Assembly: GCA_012934845.2 (NCBI GenBank)
Contig: WNNJ02003101.1
Span: 32,766-96,765 of the forward strand
Direction of reading: 5' to 3'
DNA from: Pomphorhynchus laevis
Lineage: Eukaryota; Acanthocephala; Palaeacanthocephala; Echinorhynchida; Pomphorhynchidae
DNA: 64,000 nt
The notes below the pieces were generated by a model, which saw nothing but the letters and a program-made list of their open reading frames with translations, ran no database searches and was not told the DNA's origin. Positions 32,306-41,490 of the stretch are shown here, piece by piece. A program made the translations under genes and the position numbers. The number at the start of each line of letters is the position of its first letter. Position 1 is the stretch's first letter.

Positions 32306-34914
32306 TCTTTTTCTTATGAGGAGGCATAAACGGCAGACAGCATTCTATATATCACCATCAGACCAAGAAATATAAGCAAATTATTCTTGCAATATTCAGA
32401 GTCGCAACGTTTGCGGTATGTTAAGACCCTCCAAGAAATTTCCATTATGGATGGTATTCTAATAAAGCGAGCAGACAAGGGCAATGAGGCCGCCGTAATT
32501 TGGGATAAAAATGAATATTTGACTGTAGCCAACAGACAACTAATGGAAACTAGTTATGTTCAAACAACACATATGAATATGGATGAATAATCAACTGCAG
32601 TAGAGTTTCTACTTGCGAAATATATGTCAAAATGGATTCTTGACTATGAATCGATTTTAAGCTTTATGTCAATCAATCCAAAACCGGGAGTTTGCTGCAT
32701 GTTTCCCAAAACACAAGAAACAAGTATCATGATGTGGTAGTCCTATTGTATTGTGAGCACGTACGGTAGGGCAACTGAAAAAATTGAGCTCGTATTTGGC
32801 TAAATTACTAAACCCTATGTTAAATCACACAATTACACACCTGAGCTGCACATATGAGTTGCTAATGATATTTAAATCATCTTAGCTTGGACTATTGCGT
32901 GGCAAGCTTCTCACCGTGGGTGTGCCATTCTTATACACGATGATTCTATATGAACAAGGGATGCATGCAGTAGGTGAAGTGTTATTGCAACAAGAATGGT
33001 AAGTGGATAGAATTTGATTTGTACGTGTAGCGCTGTCGGTTATTCTTAATAATAATGTGTTCGAATTCATTGACGAGATCTATCGCCAGGTAAAAAGAAC
33101 TGCAATGGGCACGCCGGTAGCCCCTGTGTATGCGATACTATATATGTAATGCCTGGAGCAAAAACTTATTGAGACTTTACCGGACATACTTTTGTTGTAC
33201 AAGAGGTACATTGATGGTATCATTACGATAGTCCCGGATACAACGGAGATAAAAGAGTCGAGGATAAATTCAACAAAGATGGAACACTGAAGAGATTTAC
33301 TTTGACAGTAGATGTTAAATCCAGTCGGAACTGTATAGGAAACTGAGCTACTTACACGCGAAAAGTTCACATCCGAAGAATATCAAGACCAATATGATCT
33401 TTAACTAGGCAATAAGGATTATAAAAAAATGTTCTATATCGCCAGCAAGTAAAAAACATTTGAGAACATTGTTGGATAATCTCAGGAAGATGGGCTACTT
33501 TTATCGGAAGGTGTACCAGCAAATTCAGGAAGCTCACCGATTTATGAGAACAAAAAAGAAGTGGACAAACCGGTTCGAAGCAATAACTACATTGGAGTAT
33601 GTCCCTTCTCTATGCCTTCTTCCTAAACATAAAAAAACAATATTCAAAGGGCATGCGAATTTTACAACGCGCAGTGTAATCAACCTAGCATTTACTTAAG
33701 TACTACGAATACAATAAAATCTAAGATTGTACGATCACGACTAAAAACAAATAACCAAATTCAAGATGTGATTATGAGTGCACCATGTAAAAAGCCACGA
33801 TACAAATGTTGTAATGCTATGCGAACTACAAATGAGTACACAAGTACGGTGTACAATTGTACATTCCGTATTAGGGGAAATTTCACATGTGCATCCGAAT
33901 GTGCAATTTACCAGGCCAGCTGTAATTATTGTTATACACAATATATTGGGGAAACTGCCCGATCACTTAATTTACGGTTGAATAACCGGCGTAACGGCTT
34001 TAAGAACAAACACATCACTAATCAAGTAGTAGAACATACTCTATCACACGGAATAGATCAATGCTTCAATTACATCATTGTAGGGGTGGAAACGAGTAGC
34101 GCGCGTAGGAAACGTAAAGAAATGCAAGCGAATGGGCAATTAATGTCAGATAATACACAAGGAATTAACACTGAACATATTTTTAAATGAGGAATTATTT
34201 AATATTGTTGAACTTCTTGTGTTGTAGATGCTATTCTGAAGAAGCCATAGCGGCGAAACTTAAAGAAAGTTTATTTCTTTGATTTGCTGACTTCAATGGA
34301 GGTGCCTAAACAACATTTGTAAACCTGGTCACAAAGATCCCACCGAAGGACTATGCCTAATTCCGTTAAATATAACAAAAGCATTTGATCAGTCGTTAAA
34401 CAATCGTCTTGGATATAGTAAATACTTACAATTTTTGAAGAAGCCGCAAGACGAAACGTTAATTAAAGAATTAATCTATGTTTTTATTAATCCTATGAAA
34501 ATAGCATTTCACTTTTTTTTAAATATCCATAATGCCTGATAACATTTTTAAACGTTGTCTAAACGACAATATTTAATTCGAAATCACGTTTTATTTTTTT
34601 TTAATAAAATATACATTTATATTATATTGTATTGAAGTTTTTTTTATTAATGCAAGCATAGAAAGCCTGGAGAGATCAAATGAAATACTTAAGCACGGTA
34701 CAACCTGTGCTGCCAACTATCTTAAGGTAACGGTGGATTCACTGTTGGCAGACGTGAAGCGCTTACGTCATATTAAAAATGACCTCTTTGTTGCAAAATT
34801 TCAATTAAAGTAAGTTACAATTTTTTAAAGTACGATATTCTAATTGTCAGTTTCTTGTGATTTAGCCACATTAAAGAATCTCCGAAAGTCAATCGCGATA
34901 TTTCCGCCGAATGA
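27091..34914 (+). CDS. KXD1: KxDL motif-containing protein (BORC subunit), three exons
   Basis: Exons are 27091-27182, 34657-34809 and 34866-34914 (294 bp, 97 aa). Donors are GTATAA and GTAAGT; acceptors are ATGCAAG and TGATTTAG. The frame joins in phase 2 at both junctions. Exon 1 gives SLINAEDINCILAIQQS, matching the conserved start of KXD1 (human S-VNTDDVNAIILAQ). Exon 2 gives LERSNEIL and, at 34775-34786, the K-N-D-L of the KxDL motif, at the same spacing as in known proteins. Known role of the family: a subunit of BORC, the complex that links lysosomes to kinesin transport, and of the related BLOC-1-like coiled-coil complexes. The C-terminus is short compared with human KXD1. Intron 1 is 7474 bp and is packed with retroelements; intron 2 is 56 bp. 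The start codon is the first ATG of the exon. Assignment is by remembered alignment. Confidence 0.8.
27630..28520. repeat. 364-bp tandem repeat, about 2.4 copies, LTR-like
   Basis: The phrase TGCTGAGTAGACAACG occurs at 27651, 28015 and 28379, an exact period of 364. Read on the minus strand each unit starts TGTTGCCGGGTACTCATTGG and runs for 364 bp to the next start. The same start phrase appears on the plus strand at 28528, at the left edge of a gypsy gag, which makes an LTR or leader origin likely. The array looks whole as repeats but is of an unusual form. Confidence 0.75.
28498..28547. repeat. Perfect hairpin, 19-bp arms
   Basis: CCAATGAGTACCCGGCAAC, a 12-base loop, then GTTGCCGGGTACTCATTGG. 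It is the head-to-head junction between the 364-bp array and the plus-strand gypsy fossil. Confidence 0.9.
28544..29935 (+). mobile_element. Ty3/gypsy-type gag-protease-RT fossil, truncated
   Basis: Parts in order: gag capsid region (28600-29120; AGLAFTQCRQIANKSYKYWI, DRLRDLVIAYTPIEKIPMSL), a CCHC knuckle (CHRCVKIGHIRLCC at about 29180-29225), aspartic protease with the DTGA active-site motif and INGVPVEMEF (29331-29620), and the start of RT (29703-29935; KPSAVARCIPARRVPLSLK). It is broken, with a few breaks, and its 3' part is missing where PLE sequence begins. It lies in KXD1 intron 1. It is less decayed than the fossil at 20990-24910, so probably younger. Confidence 0.72.
28562..28601. repeat. 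Perfect hairpin, 18-bp arms
   Basis: AGTCTATGCATGCCCAAT, loop TACT, then the reverse complement. It lies 15 bp after the previous hairpin, just inside the gypsy fossil. Confidence 0.9.
29938..30095 (+). mobile_element. Terminal fragment of PLE family 2
   Basis: The stretch 30030-30090 (CATGAGGAGACATAAACACC, GGCAACATTCTATATATC) closely matches 32305-32360 at the start of PLE family 2. The first part (29938-30032) is an imperfect inverted copy of 31808-31905. It marks where the gypsy fossil stops. Confidence 0.6.
30192..31337 (+). CDS. Penelope-like element reverse transcriptase (381 aa, intact frame)
   Basis: An open frame of 381 residues covers the RT core. YWNPKLHKNPIKPRFIC (residues 19-35) is the PLE fingers motif; YDFSTLYTNL (100-109) holds the first catalytic aspartate; GVPMGGNSSPIIADLFL (184-200) is motif B; FRYIDDI (226-232) is the catalytic pair; YPESLILNKTN and YLDMNI follow as the thumb-side motifs. 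The DFSTLYT and YPESL style is typical of the PLE group found in cnidarians and molluscs. The codons are extremely AT-rich. There is no GIY-YIG domain at either end, so the ORF is either an EN-lacking type or has lost it. Function: copies RNA into DNA at chromosome sites. Sure of RT; the clade is uncertain. Confidence 0.85.
   Translation: MDKKGIKVELDNKTIPILYWNPKLHKNPIKPRFICSAFKCTLKPLSVYMNKILKVIKAHFKKYCKVIEINTGIKHYFSINSTKEFLEQTKGINFQNINTYDFSTLYTNLDLVDIKEALVKLINLIFGKRYTYICYNNYNAYLTKIKPSNKYKYMDKIELIESLNILINQNYLKVGTSIFRQVKGVPMGGNSSPIIADLFLSFIEYEFVHNCVKTKSKQYKYIKYMFRYIDDICVFNSNNFYSISEHIYPESLILNKTNINDKEGVYLDMNIKLTLTKTTINLYRKDDIFKFTRNIFLHKHSCIPYNIKYNTLNNEILRIATICNDIGFLKNHLNNLIDTYFKLGYYKNNIKQKIVKYINQHNNIKNKFKLLSGKFLWMDNK
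31405..31465 (+). repeat. Conserved 3' hairpin of PLE family 1
   Basis: GCTGCTATG and CATAGCAG pair around a loop with TTGGGT, a GAGG box and GGGGCCGAAACC. The same arrangement exists near 40222-40272 (+), 41665-41715 (-) and 42375-42425 (-). Its conservation in four copies suggests a function in template recognition or processing. Confidence 0.65.
31808..31905 (-). repeat. Inverted copy of the PLE-2 terminal sequence
   Basis: The reverse complement (ATAATCATCC..GCACCTAAACACAC, AAAGCTCGAAAAGCATAA) matches 29938-30032 at roughly four in five positions. The pair flanks PLE family 1. Confidence 0.75.
31946..32301. repeat. 106-bp perfect palindrome between (AT)n microsatellites
   Basis: Arms 31966-32071 and 32085-32190 are identical in inverted orientation, with loop TGTGCACACGCGC. 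(AT)n tracts flank it at about 31946-31966 and 32249-32301. Each arm contains a hammerhead-like core (see separate entry) and the sequence GCCGAAACGTTCAATAAATA that resembles PLE ends. Confidence 0.92.
32093..32118 (+). ncRNA. Hammerhead-like core in the palindrome arm
   Basis: CTGTTGA (32093-32099), then a small stem GGC/GCC with AAAAA loop (32104-32114), then GAAA (32115-32118). The order matches the C-U-G-A-N-G-A, stem II, GAAA core of hammerhead ribozymes that PLEs are known to carry, but the fourth core base is T. A mirror copy lies on the other arm (minus strand, 32038-32063). Activity is doubtful. Confidence 0.4.
33768..34190 (+). pseudogene. GIY-YIG endonuclease domain of PLE family 2
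   Basis: An open frame of 140 codons. CKKPRYKCCNAM at the start and RIRGNFTCASECAIYQASC (residues 35-52) lead into YTQYIGETARSLNLRLN (56-72). IYQ and YIG are the two GIY-YIG strands; R70 and the downstream region VVEHTLSHGID supply the usual conserved positions (R, H/E). In PLEs this nuclease nicks the target to prime reverse transcription. It is the C-terminal part of a longer polyprotein whose RT is decayed, so it is scored as a pseudogene although this frame is open. Confidence 0.8.
34236..34271 (+). ncRNA. Hammerhead ribozyme-like core at PLE-2 3' end
   Basis: CTGAAGA (34236-34242), stem GCC/GGC with ATAGC loop (34244-34254), GAAA (34255-34258), then a four-pair stem ACTT/AAGT with AAAGA loop (34258-34270). 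This fits the conserved core of a minimal type I hammerhead. Stem I is weak: few pairs form between GATGCTATT and TATTTCTT. Confidence 0.5.
34300..34656. other. Rest of KXD1 intron 1, with a PLE-end remnant
   Basis: At 34435-34480 GAAGAAGCCGCAAGACGAAA is followed by a strong stem TTAATT/AATTAA, which resembles another PLE terminal core with a broken stem II. The rest is AT-rich up to the acceptor at 34655-34656. Confidence 0.4.
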
Positions 34915-35800
34915 ATCATACAATGAAAATTAATCGATTTGTGTAGACAACCACACTAATATAGATTTTAAATGTTTATTTATAAAATACTAGTTTTGCG
35001 TAACATTAGTTTCTTAAAAGTGTTGTGATACATCAATTTTTACTAGAACCAATTTAGGCAACACTGTGGTATACGTAGCCCTCTAAATTAAAAAAATACT
35101 TTTATATTTCTTAAATACCCCACATAATGTACTTTTATGTTAACGATATCATTTTTACAAATGATATCATTAACCAATGATTTCTTACATCATTCGGTGT
35201 AAGCCTTATTTACATGCAAATTATTAAGTATATTTTCGGGTTATGTTTCTAAACGTTTTTCATTTGGATTAATGCATGCAGATAATACAAAATTTAATTT
35301 TGGTTCCAAAATGATTAATTTTCAGTGTGGAAATTTTTCAGTAACGATTACTTTAGATCTGTAGTTATGTCATAATAAAGACAATTAACATTGAAATCCA
35401 TCTTTGTATTTTTAACTGATAAATTAAAAAATATTTTAATTTTTAAGTTCATATATTCTTATTTGTATTAGTATGTTCATAAAAACTCATCTTTGACTAG
35501 CACTATCATTCGTATCTTGATATCTAATCACTTTAGTGCAGTGTTGCATATAATATCAGCACATTAGATGTTGATTTAAATATTTTTTAATTATTGACTT
35601 TCGAATATATATAGTAAGTATCAATCGTTATATTTGAACTACGTCTTGGGATCCTTGCTTCTGTCGGATTCACAATAAAATGATAGGTATGATTTGACCC
35701 GCGTTTGTTCGCATTGATTCGACTCATCTGCGGCCTCTGATTTTAGCACATGTGTTGAGTAGACTTTTATATACAGCTCCGGTTGTATACCCACGTACTG
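34915..35800. other. AT-rich intergenic, no gene seen
   Basis: A possible polyadenylation signal AATAAA for KXD1 lies at about 35373. I see no coding or repeat structure otherwise. Confidence 0.4.
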
Positions 35801-36200
35801 TGCATGAACATAAGAAATCAGAGAGGGTACTTCGCAGAGCAACAAAACTAGCAGCAACATTGGCGTCGCTGCCTTATGAAGACAGACTGATATCACTAGA
35901 ACTTGAGACCGTTACATAGACCCGTCCTTACATGGATATGTGCCTTGTTTGGCATTTATTCCAACGTCCCCATCACCCTCTTCAGAGTAGGGTTCAATTA
36001 CGTGGTTCAAATGTTCTTCGAGGTCATTTTTTAACTATTCGAAGAAACAGGGTACAGAAATTAAGCGCGATACAATTTGATAGAAGAATTGTTGAAGTGG
36101 TAAGTTATACTATTCTTCCGACTGCTTTTCAATTTAGGAAAAAATTACCGGAAGAAGGCTTCCGTGACTCTATTTTACTTTTTTGTCTAGTTCACCTTTG
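35800..36200 (+). mobile_element. LINE family C (CR1/RTE-like) C-terminal fragment
   Basis: Plus-strand translation gives EHKKSERVLRRATKLA, then SLPYEDRLISLELETVT, DMCLVWHLFQRP and FRKKLPEEGF. These match the end of CR1/RTE-type RT proteins (QRRATKL, YEDRLRxLxLxTLE..R, and the terminal LPEE). One stop lies after LETVT. No RT core is present. Confidence 0.7.
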
Positions 36201-37160
36201 GGGGGGGGTTAGTGTAGCTATCTAAGACAGCTCATAAAGTGACTATATCTATAGTTGATACAAACCGGTTTGTTTATTAGCCGCTTAAAATCATAGATTG
36301 CCCAGACAACCCGATCATAATATACACTAACAATATAAGCAATTCATACCGATACTATAACAGTTAGACAATCGGATGAGCCGGTATCTGGTTAGTATCT
36401 AGTATCAAGTCTAATACTATATTTAATAATATTTTAAAGTGTTTACTCAAATGCTGCGATTGAGGTAATTTTAATTTAAGTCATATAGGTCCATAAGATA
36501 GTTCTGTTATGTATGTATACTTACGACACTTCCTGATAAAAAAAATAAAATTGGTAAATAATTCGTTGATCACTATCGGCATTTTCAGAATATACTTTAT
36601 ACAAAATATACATTTTTAGAAATATACTATAGAAATATTTAGAAACATTTATCGATATGAATTTACACGTGAATTTATATTTTATGTTAAATTTGTGAAG
36701 GAAACATTCTTTTGAGAACTAGTTTTTTAAATCGTGTTTGAGTTGATTTGGTTTTGTTTCAAGTAAGTTCTAATTTTTGAAATATATCGACGTTGAATTG
36801 ACTTTGAAGATTTTAGTTTTTTAAACAATATACCTATGTTATTAAATATCTTATTTCTAAAATAGTAGTTTCTGAAAAATTACTTTCATTCAATTTATTC
36901 TGGGTATATTTATATTCAGAATAAATCCAGAATAAATGGAAAAGGTGTGAAGTTTCTGAAACTAAAATTACTATTTGACAAATAATATATGGAATAAAAT
37001 CAGTATTTTTAAAATAGCACTCTTTACAGCCAATTCAACTTGCTATATTTAAATTTGCAGCTTTATTAAATGAGTCAGACAATACAAATTGTAAATAAAT
37101 AAACAAATAAAGCCTTAATTTTAGTTTCTGATAAATTTCTTACATTTCCCTGTTTAACAA
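36200..37160. other. AT-rich intergenic, no gene seen
   Basis: No supported gene or repeat. Its right end is the insertion site of the foldback element. Confidence 0.4.
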
Positions 37161-37164
37161 TAAC

Positions 37165-37734
37165 GCATTAAATTGTTAACTCTCATTTTCAGCAAATTAT
37201 GACGTCAGGGATTGTGATTTGAAAGAAAACAGAAAACAAACATAGCCTAATGCTGTGCCGTTTGGTCATTGTTTAGACTCATCAGTACCGGATATCTCCA
37301 CTGCTGGATGCAGAAAGGACCGGTAAACGGCTGCATAAACTAACAATGACTCATCGGTGTGATACAAATATCACATTGGGAGTATACACTGGCTGATAAC
37401 TACAAGGAATTCCCACCAGCGTGCGTAAAATAAATGATTAAAGGCGCAATAACCGCGCACGTAGTGTCACCACATCACTACTGTAATATTAATAACTCTC
37501 ATTTTCAGCAAATTATGACGTCAGGGATGGTGAGCTGAAATAAAACACAAAACAAACACAGCCTAATGCTGTGTCATTTCGTCATTGTTCGTAATTTGTA
37601 TCCGGTACTCATCAGTACCGGATACCTCCACTGCTAGATGCAGAGAGTCTAAACAATGACGAAACGGCACAGCATTAGGCTGTGTTTGTGTTCTGTTTTC
37701 TTTCAGCTCACCATCCCCGACGGCATTAAATTGT
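37165..37734. mobile_element. Foldback/MITE-like element with nested inverted repeats
   Basis: The left arm (about 37204-37280) starts GTCAGGGATTGTGATTTGAA and contains CTAATGCTGTGCCGTTT; the right arm (37646-37720) is its reverse complement over about 77 bp. A second left-type copy lies inside at about 37521-37595. GCATTAAATTGT occurs on both sides (37165-37176 and 37723-37734), which may be a target duplication. Each arm has an internal short stem CACAGC..GCTGTG. No ORF. Confidence 0.72.
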
Positions 37735-37870
37735 ATTTTTTTATAGGATTGACTTTTGAAATGTATATATGATTATTGGCGAGGGTCGAGAAATACACAC
37801 AATGTATTTAAAATTACTAAGGTATTTTAAGCTGATTTTATGTTGATGTTAGATAGTTAAAACGACTTTA

Positions 37871-38977
37871 ATGAGCGTCGTGATGAACACTTGTGAAGAT
37901 AATAGCTGTACATCAGAGATATTCAATAATGTTGGTGTAGTTTTTCACGGTGATACAAACAAAAACGGGAATCGTTGTGCCCTTATCCTCGATTCTGGTC
38001 AAATGATAGTATATGATCTAAATAATCATCGAAATATTTACACTTCAAAAAACCGTGAATTTAGCGTATGCACGTATTCGTCAGACCCGGGATACCTCAA
38101 TTCTATAGTTGCCACTATTTCAGGCAAAGAAAATAATTCAATTCAATGTATTGACGAACGTGTAGCGAAATTAAATGCTTCCATATCGTTCAGTGAAAAT
38201 CACTTACCTGAAAGCGTTAAGTTTGCTAGTCTAGCGTTTAATGACCGCATTTTAATTGCTGGAACATGTACAGTAGATAAATCAAGTCTTAATCACGATC
38301 CACAATCACTAATGATTTTCTGGGATTTACGAATGCCAACTAACAGTTCTGGATGCTATTGGCAATCACATTCTAACGACGTTACATCATTGTATTTGCA
38401 TTCAAATTATCTAGTTTCAGCATCGACTGATGGTCTCGTCAATTTGTTTGATTTAACGGAAAGTAGTGAAGATGATGCGCTTTTATGTACACACAATTGC
38501 GGAGAACCAATAGAGCGTGTTTCCCTTCGATGTTTCGATAAAACGGGGAGCCTACCAGACGGGTACATTATAGCGGAAACTTGTCAAGGAAGCGTTGATC
38601 TTATACTACTTAATCAACAAGAATTGCATAGTGTGGAAACCACGAATAGAGATAAATGGATAAGTTATATTGACAGTGGAGCTAATCGCAAGGATCAATA
38701 TTGCTTCCAAATGGCAAGTGATTTAAGATTTCACAGTGACAACAAAGTTATATTGCATTCAGTTGTAAATTATCAAGATACTTGTAACCTTTATAAGTTC
38801 GAGAAAAAAGTTTCCAAATCCCTCTCAAATGCATGCCGTCAAAAGTGTTTCGCTAAACCTTTCAAGTGCCATTCGAAATCCGTTTATGCATGGACACCGT
38901 CCACGCAGTGGGATAACGCTACTTCTGCTATATTTATATCATATGAAGACGGGAGTATGACACGACATATTTTATGA
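37871..38977 (+). CDS. WDR89: WD40-repeat protein, WDR89-like (368 aa, intronless)
   Basis: A single uninterrupted exon. The middle of the protein (residues 148-195) has MIFWDLRMP, SHSNDVTSLYLHSN and SASTDGLVNLFDL followed by EDDAL, which matches human WDR89 (VFWDARMN, THSDDVTQVRFHPSN, GSSDGLVNVFDI, EEDAL) in order and spacing. Other WD units are weaker: CALILDSGQMIVYDL (36-50) and the IQCIDERVAK unit (91-100). Length is close to the family's usual 380-390 aa. Role: WD40 scaffold; the human protein's function is not settled. The start at 37871 is the first ATG after stops in a leader; TGA at 38975. An AATAAA lies about 250 bp downstream (39231). No introns are seen, in contrast to KXD1. Confidence 0.85.
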   Translation: MSVVMNTCEDNSCTSEIFNNVGVVFHGDTNKNGNRCALILDSGQMIVYDLNNHRNIYTSKNREFSVCTYSSDPGYLNSIVATISGKENNSIQCIDERVAKLNASISFSENHLPESVKFASLAFNDRILIAGTCTVDKSSLNHDPQSLMIFWDLRMPTNSSGCYWQSHSNDVTSLYLHSNYLVSASTDGLVNLFDLTESSEDDALLCTHNCGEPIERVSLRCFDKTGSLPDGYIIAETCQGSVDLILLNQQELHSVETTNRDKWISYIDSGANRKDQYCFQMASDLRFHSDNKVILHSVVNYQDTCNLYKFEKKVSKSLSNACRQKCFAKPFKCHSKSVYAWTPSTQWDNATSAIFISYEDGSMTRHIL

Positions 38978-38979
38978 TG

Positions 38980-39555
38980 TGTGGTAAAAGTTCACTCGGA
39001 TGTTTATTTGTCCATCTCAAATTGTTTCAATGCATATTTCTGTTAAATAACAAAGCAACATTTGTGTTCTCTATTCTTTTAAAGATTTTTTAGACTTTCT
39101 TATTCCTGATTAGGATTGAAAAGTACGATACATTAACTTTATATTTAGCAGAACATATCATGTGAATTATCTCAAAGAATTTGTGTAGTAATGCTATTAT
39201 ACTTATGTATATATTAATATACTTATTTAAAATAAATTAATTTAAATATTTCATTTAATTAAAAATACACCATGTGGTAATTTGAAGATATGATTAGTCT
39301 GATGGAGCAACTGCTGTAATGCCCGATCGCGAGTTGAGTTACTATGCACTCGGTGGTGTTTTAAATTGAAAGTTTGGGAAAATTTCAGTTATATTGTTTT
39401 ACAATGAATTCTTGCTAGTATTTTCAGACCTGAACATCATTACGTTTACACAAACCGTAGTAAAGTGATTGCGCATGTTTAAAAAAATTAAATCTCAAGG
39501 TAACAATTAGGAATTTGTCGAATTAATAAATAGAGAGAGATTGTATGAATATAAC
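38980..39555. other. 3' flank of WDR89, no other gene seen
   Basis: AT-rich. Contains the possible polyadenylation signal near 39231. Confidence 0.4.
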
Positions 39556-39559
39556 TAGC

Positions 39560-40560
39560 TGACTTTGCACATTAAATGGAAAATGAAACGTTGTTCAAAA
39601 AATGAATTTTTACTCCATCAAATAAAAATTAAAGCATCCAGTAAAAATATGGATAAAATTGAATTAATAAAAGCATTAAATATTTTGATAAATCAAAATT
39701 ATTTAAAATTAAAGATATCTATATTTAGACAAATAAAGGGTGTTCCAATGGAATGTATAAATCTAGATATGAGCATTAAATTAATATCAATTAAAACTAC
39801 TATTTAATTTATATCGTAAAGATGACATATTTAAATTTACAAGAAACATATTTTTGCATGAGCATTCATGCATACCATATAATATAAAATATAATACATT
39901 AAATGATGAAATTTTAAGAATTGCAACAATTTGTAACGATATTGGTTTTCTTCAAAATCATTTAAATAATTTAATGGATACATATTTTAAACTAGGTTAC
40001 TATAAAAATAAATTCAAACAACAAACTGTAAAATAACGTAAATCAACAAAATATTATAAAAAAATAAATTTAAACTCTCAATCGGAAATATTTTATGGAT
40101 AATGAACACTATGATTTGTATTAGAGCAATATACACTAGATAATTGAGGTATACTCTGTATAAGAATAAGATACTAGATAGTTTTATCAGATGAAATACA
40201 TCATTAACATGTATTTGGCCCGCTGCTATGTTGGGTCAAGGAATAGCGGCTAAAAGCTGATAGCATAGCAGTTCTTTCTGTTGACCTATAATCCTTGTTC
40301 GGATACATCGTATGTTATTTATTAGTTGATTATAAATGAAATCAATTAACTGAGTCTACGTATTTTTAATAAAGTTATAAAATTAAAATAAAATAAAAAT
40401 TGATTTTTATTTTAGATTTTAATAACAAATGCTATCGTTATATAAATATTACTTGTGTAAAATCATATATAATTATCTATTATTTATAATTATTCATCTT
40501 TATTTTTTATTTATATATAGTATAAAAATACGTAGACTCAGTTATCTGATCTGATTTTTT
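39560..40560 (+). mobile_element. PLE family 1, internally deleted copy
   Basis: 39565-39807 encodes KMDKIELIKALNILINQNYL and FRQIKGVPMECINLDMSIKL: the RT jumps from GVPM to the LDM..KL block, so motif C (YIDD) has been deleted. The C-terminal part follows at 39854-40036 (HEHSCIPYNIKYNTLNDEIL). The 3' module with its hairpin lies at 40222-40272, and the end box at 40525-40550. It is collinear with 30650-31745. Confidence 0.82.
40348..40545. repeat. Inverted pair of PLE-1 end boxes
   Basis: TTAACTGAGTCTACGTATTT at 40348 and AAATACGTAGACTCAGTTAT at 40526 face each other with about 150 bp between. The other PLE-1 copies show only one orientation. Confidence 0.75.
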
Positions 40561-41490
40561 GATATACATTCCTCTATCATCCATATCTTATTTTGATCAG
40601 TAACAATTTAATTCCAGAAAGCTTAAAATTCTACATTTCTTTGATGGAATCTTCGTTATTGAAATTTTCTTAACTAAAGTTAAGTCGCAGTTAAATATTG
40701 AAAGAAATTCCGGTTTTAGGACAGAGTATATGTTAACACTTGTTTTCGTACTAAACAACGAATTCGAAGATAATCAGATAAAATTATTTATAGCTAAAAC
40801 ATGCTTGAGTATCGCAAAGCATTTTTCTCTGTATTTAATTTTACCGTAATTATTGAACTAACCAAACATCTAATGAATAAGGATTTAAATTACTAATGTT
40901 TTGCAGACAAACATTCATAATAAAAATTGAAACCAACTTATTTTCAGCGACCCGTATTATTTTAGTTAGAAATAAAATCCAGCTTATGATAGGCACCAGG
41001 TTTCGCCACACAACTAACAAGGCCATTTGTTGTGTACAATTGTCAATGATAATTAAATAAAGAGTTTTAACAAACTTTAGTTTTTACTTGAGGGTTTTCC
41101 ATTTTACGATATTTACAGTTCGAGATAACTAGAAATGACTTTGTTATCCCGAAGACGGTATGTTCCTACTGAATAATTCAACGAAAAAGACGATTAAGCA
41201 AGAAATAATAGAAATATGGCAAAACTATATTTATCTGATCTGTTCTTGCATTATTTTAGAACAATATTCAAAAAATGTTCTGAGATTTATTACCATTGCT
41301 CGAAAAGATATGGACAAAATATAAATAAATTTTTCTGTCCGATATAAGTTAATCACCCTATTATTTGTAACAAATTTACTGTTTAAGTAGTGTCTATCAA
41401 TAGCTAGCAATTGTGATAAACAGTTATGCTTGTTTCCGTCATTGTGCATCAATGTTATCTCTCAAATATTGCTTATTCTCTTTTAAATAA
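40560..41490. other. AT-rich region with one ATG-less open frame
   Basis: A stop-free frame of 81 codons lies at about 40605-40848 (RKLKILHFFDGIFVIEIF..NNEFEDNQIKLFIAKT). It has no ATG start and I recognise no motif. TTTAATTCCAG just before it could be a splice acceptor. The rest is AT-rich without visible genes. Confidence 0.35.

Larger units (their letters stand above)
32305..34300 (+). mobile_element. Penelope-like element, family 2 (RT plus GIY-YIG), decayed
   Basis: The N-terminal part (32387-32590) has IMDGILIKRADKGNEAAVIW, the K-ADKG motif of PLE RTs. Decayed RT palm sequence follows to about 33460, then RKMGYFYRKVYQQIQEAHRF and RTKKKWTN; the C-terminal GIY-YIG domain is at 33768-34190. 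The 3' end (34230-34275) has a hammerhead-like core. The RT has several breaks. The domain order RT then GIY-YIG is that of Neptune/Poseidon/Penelope-type elements. Confidence 0.75.
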
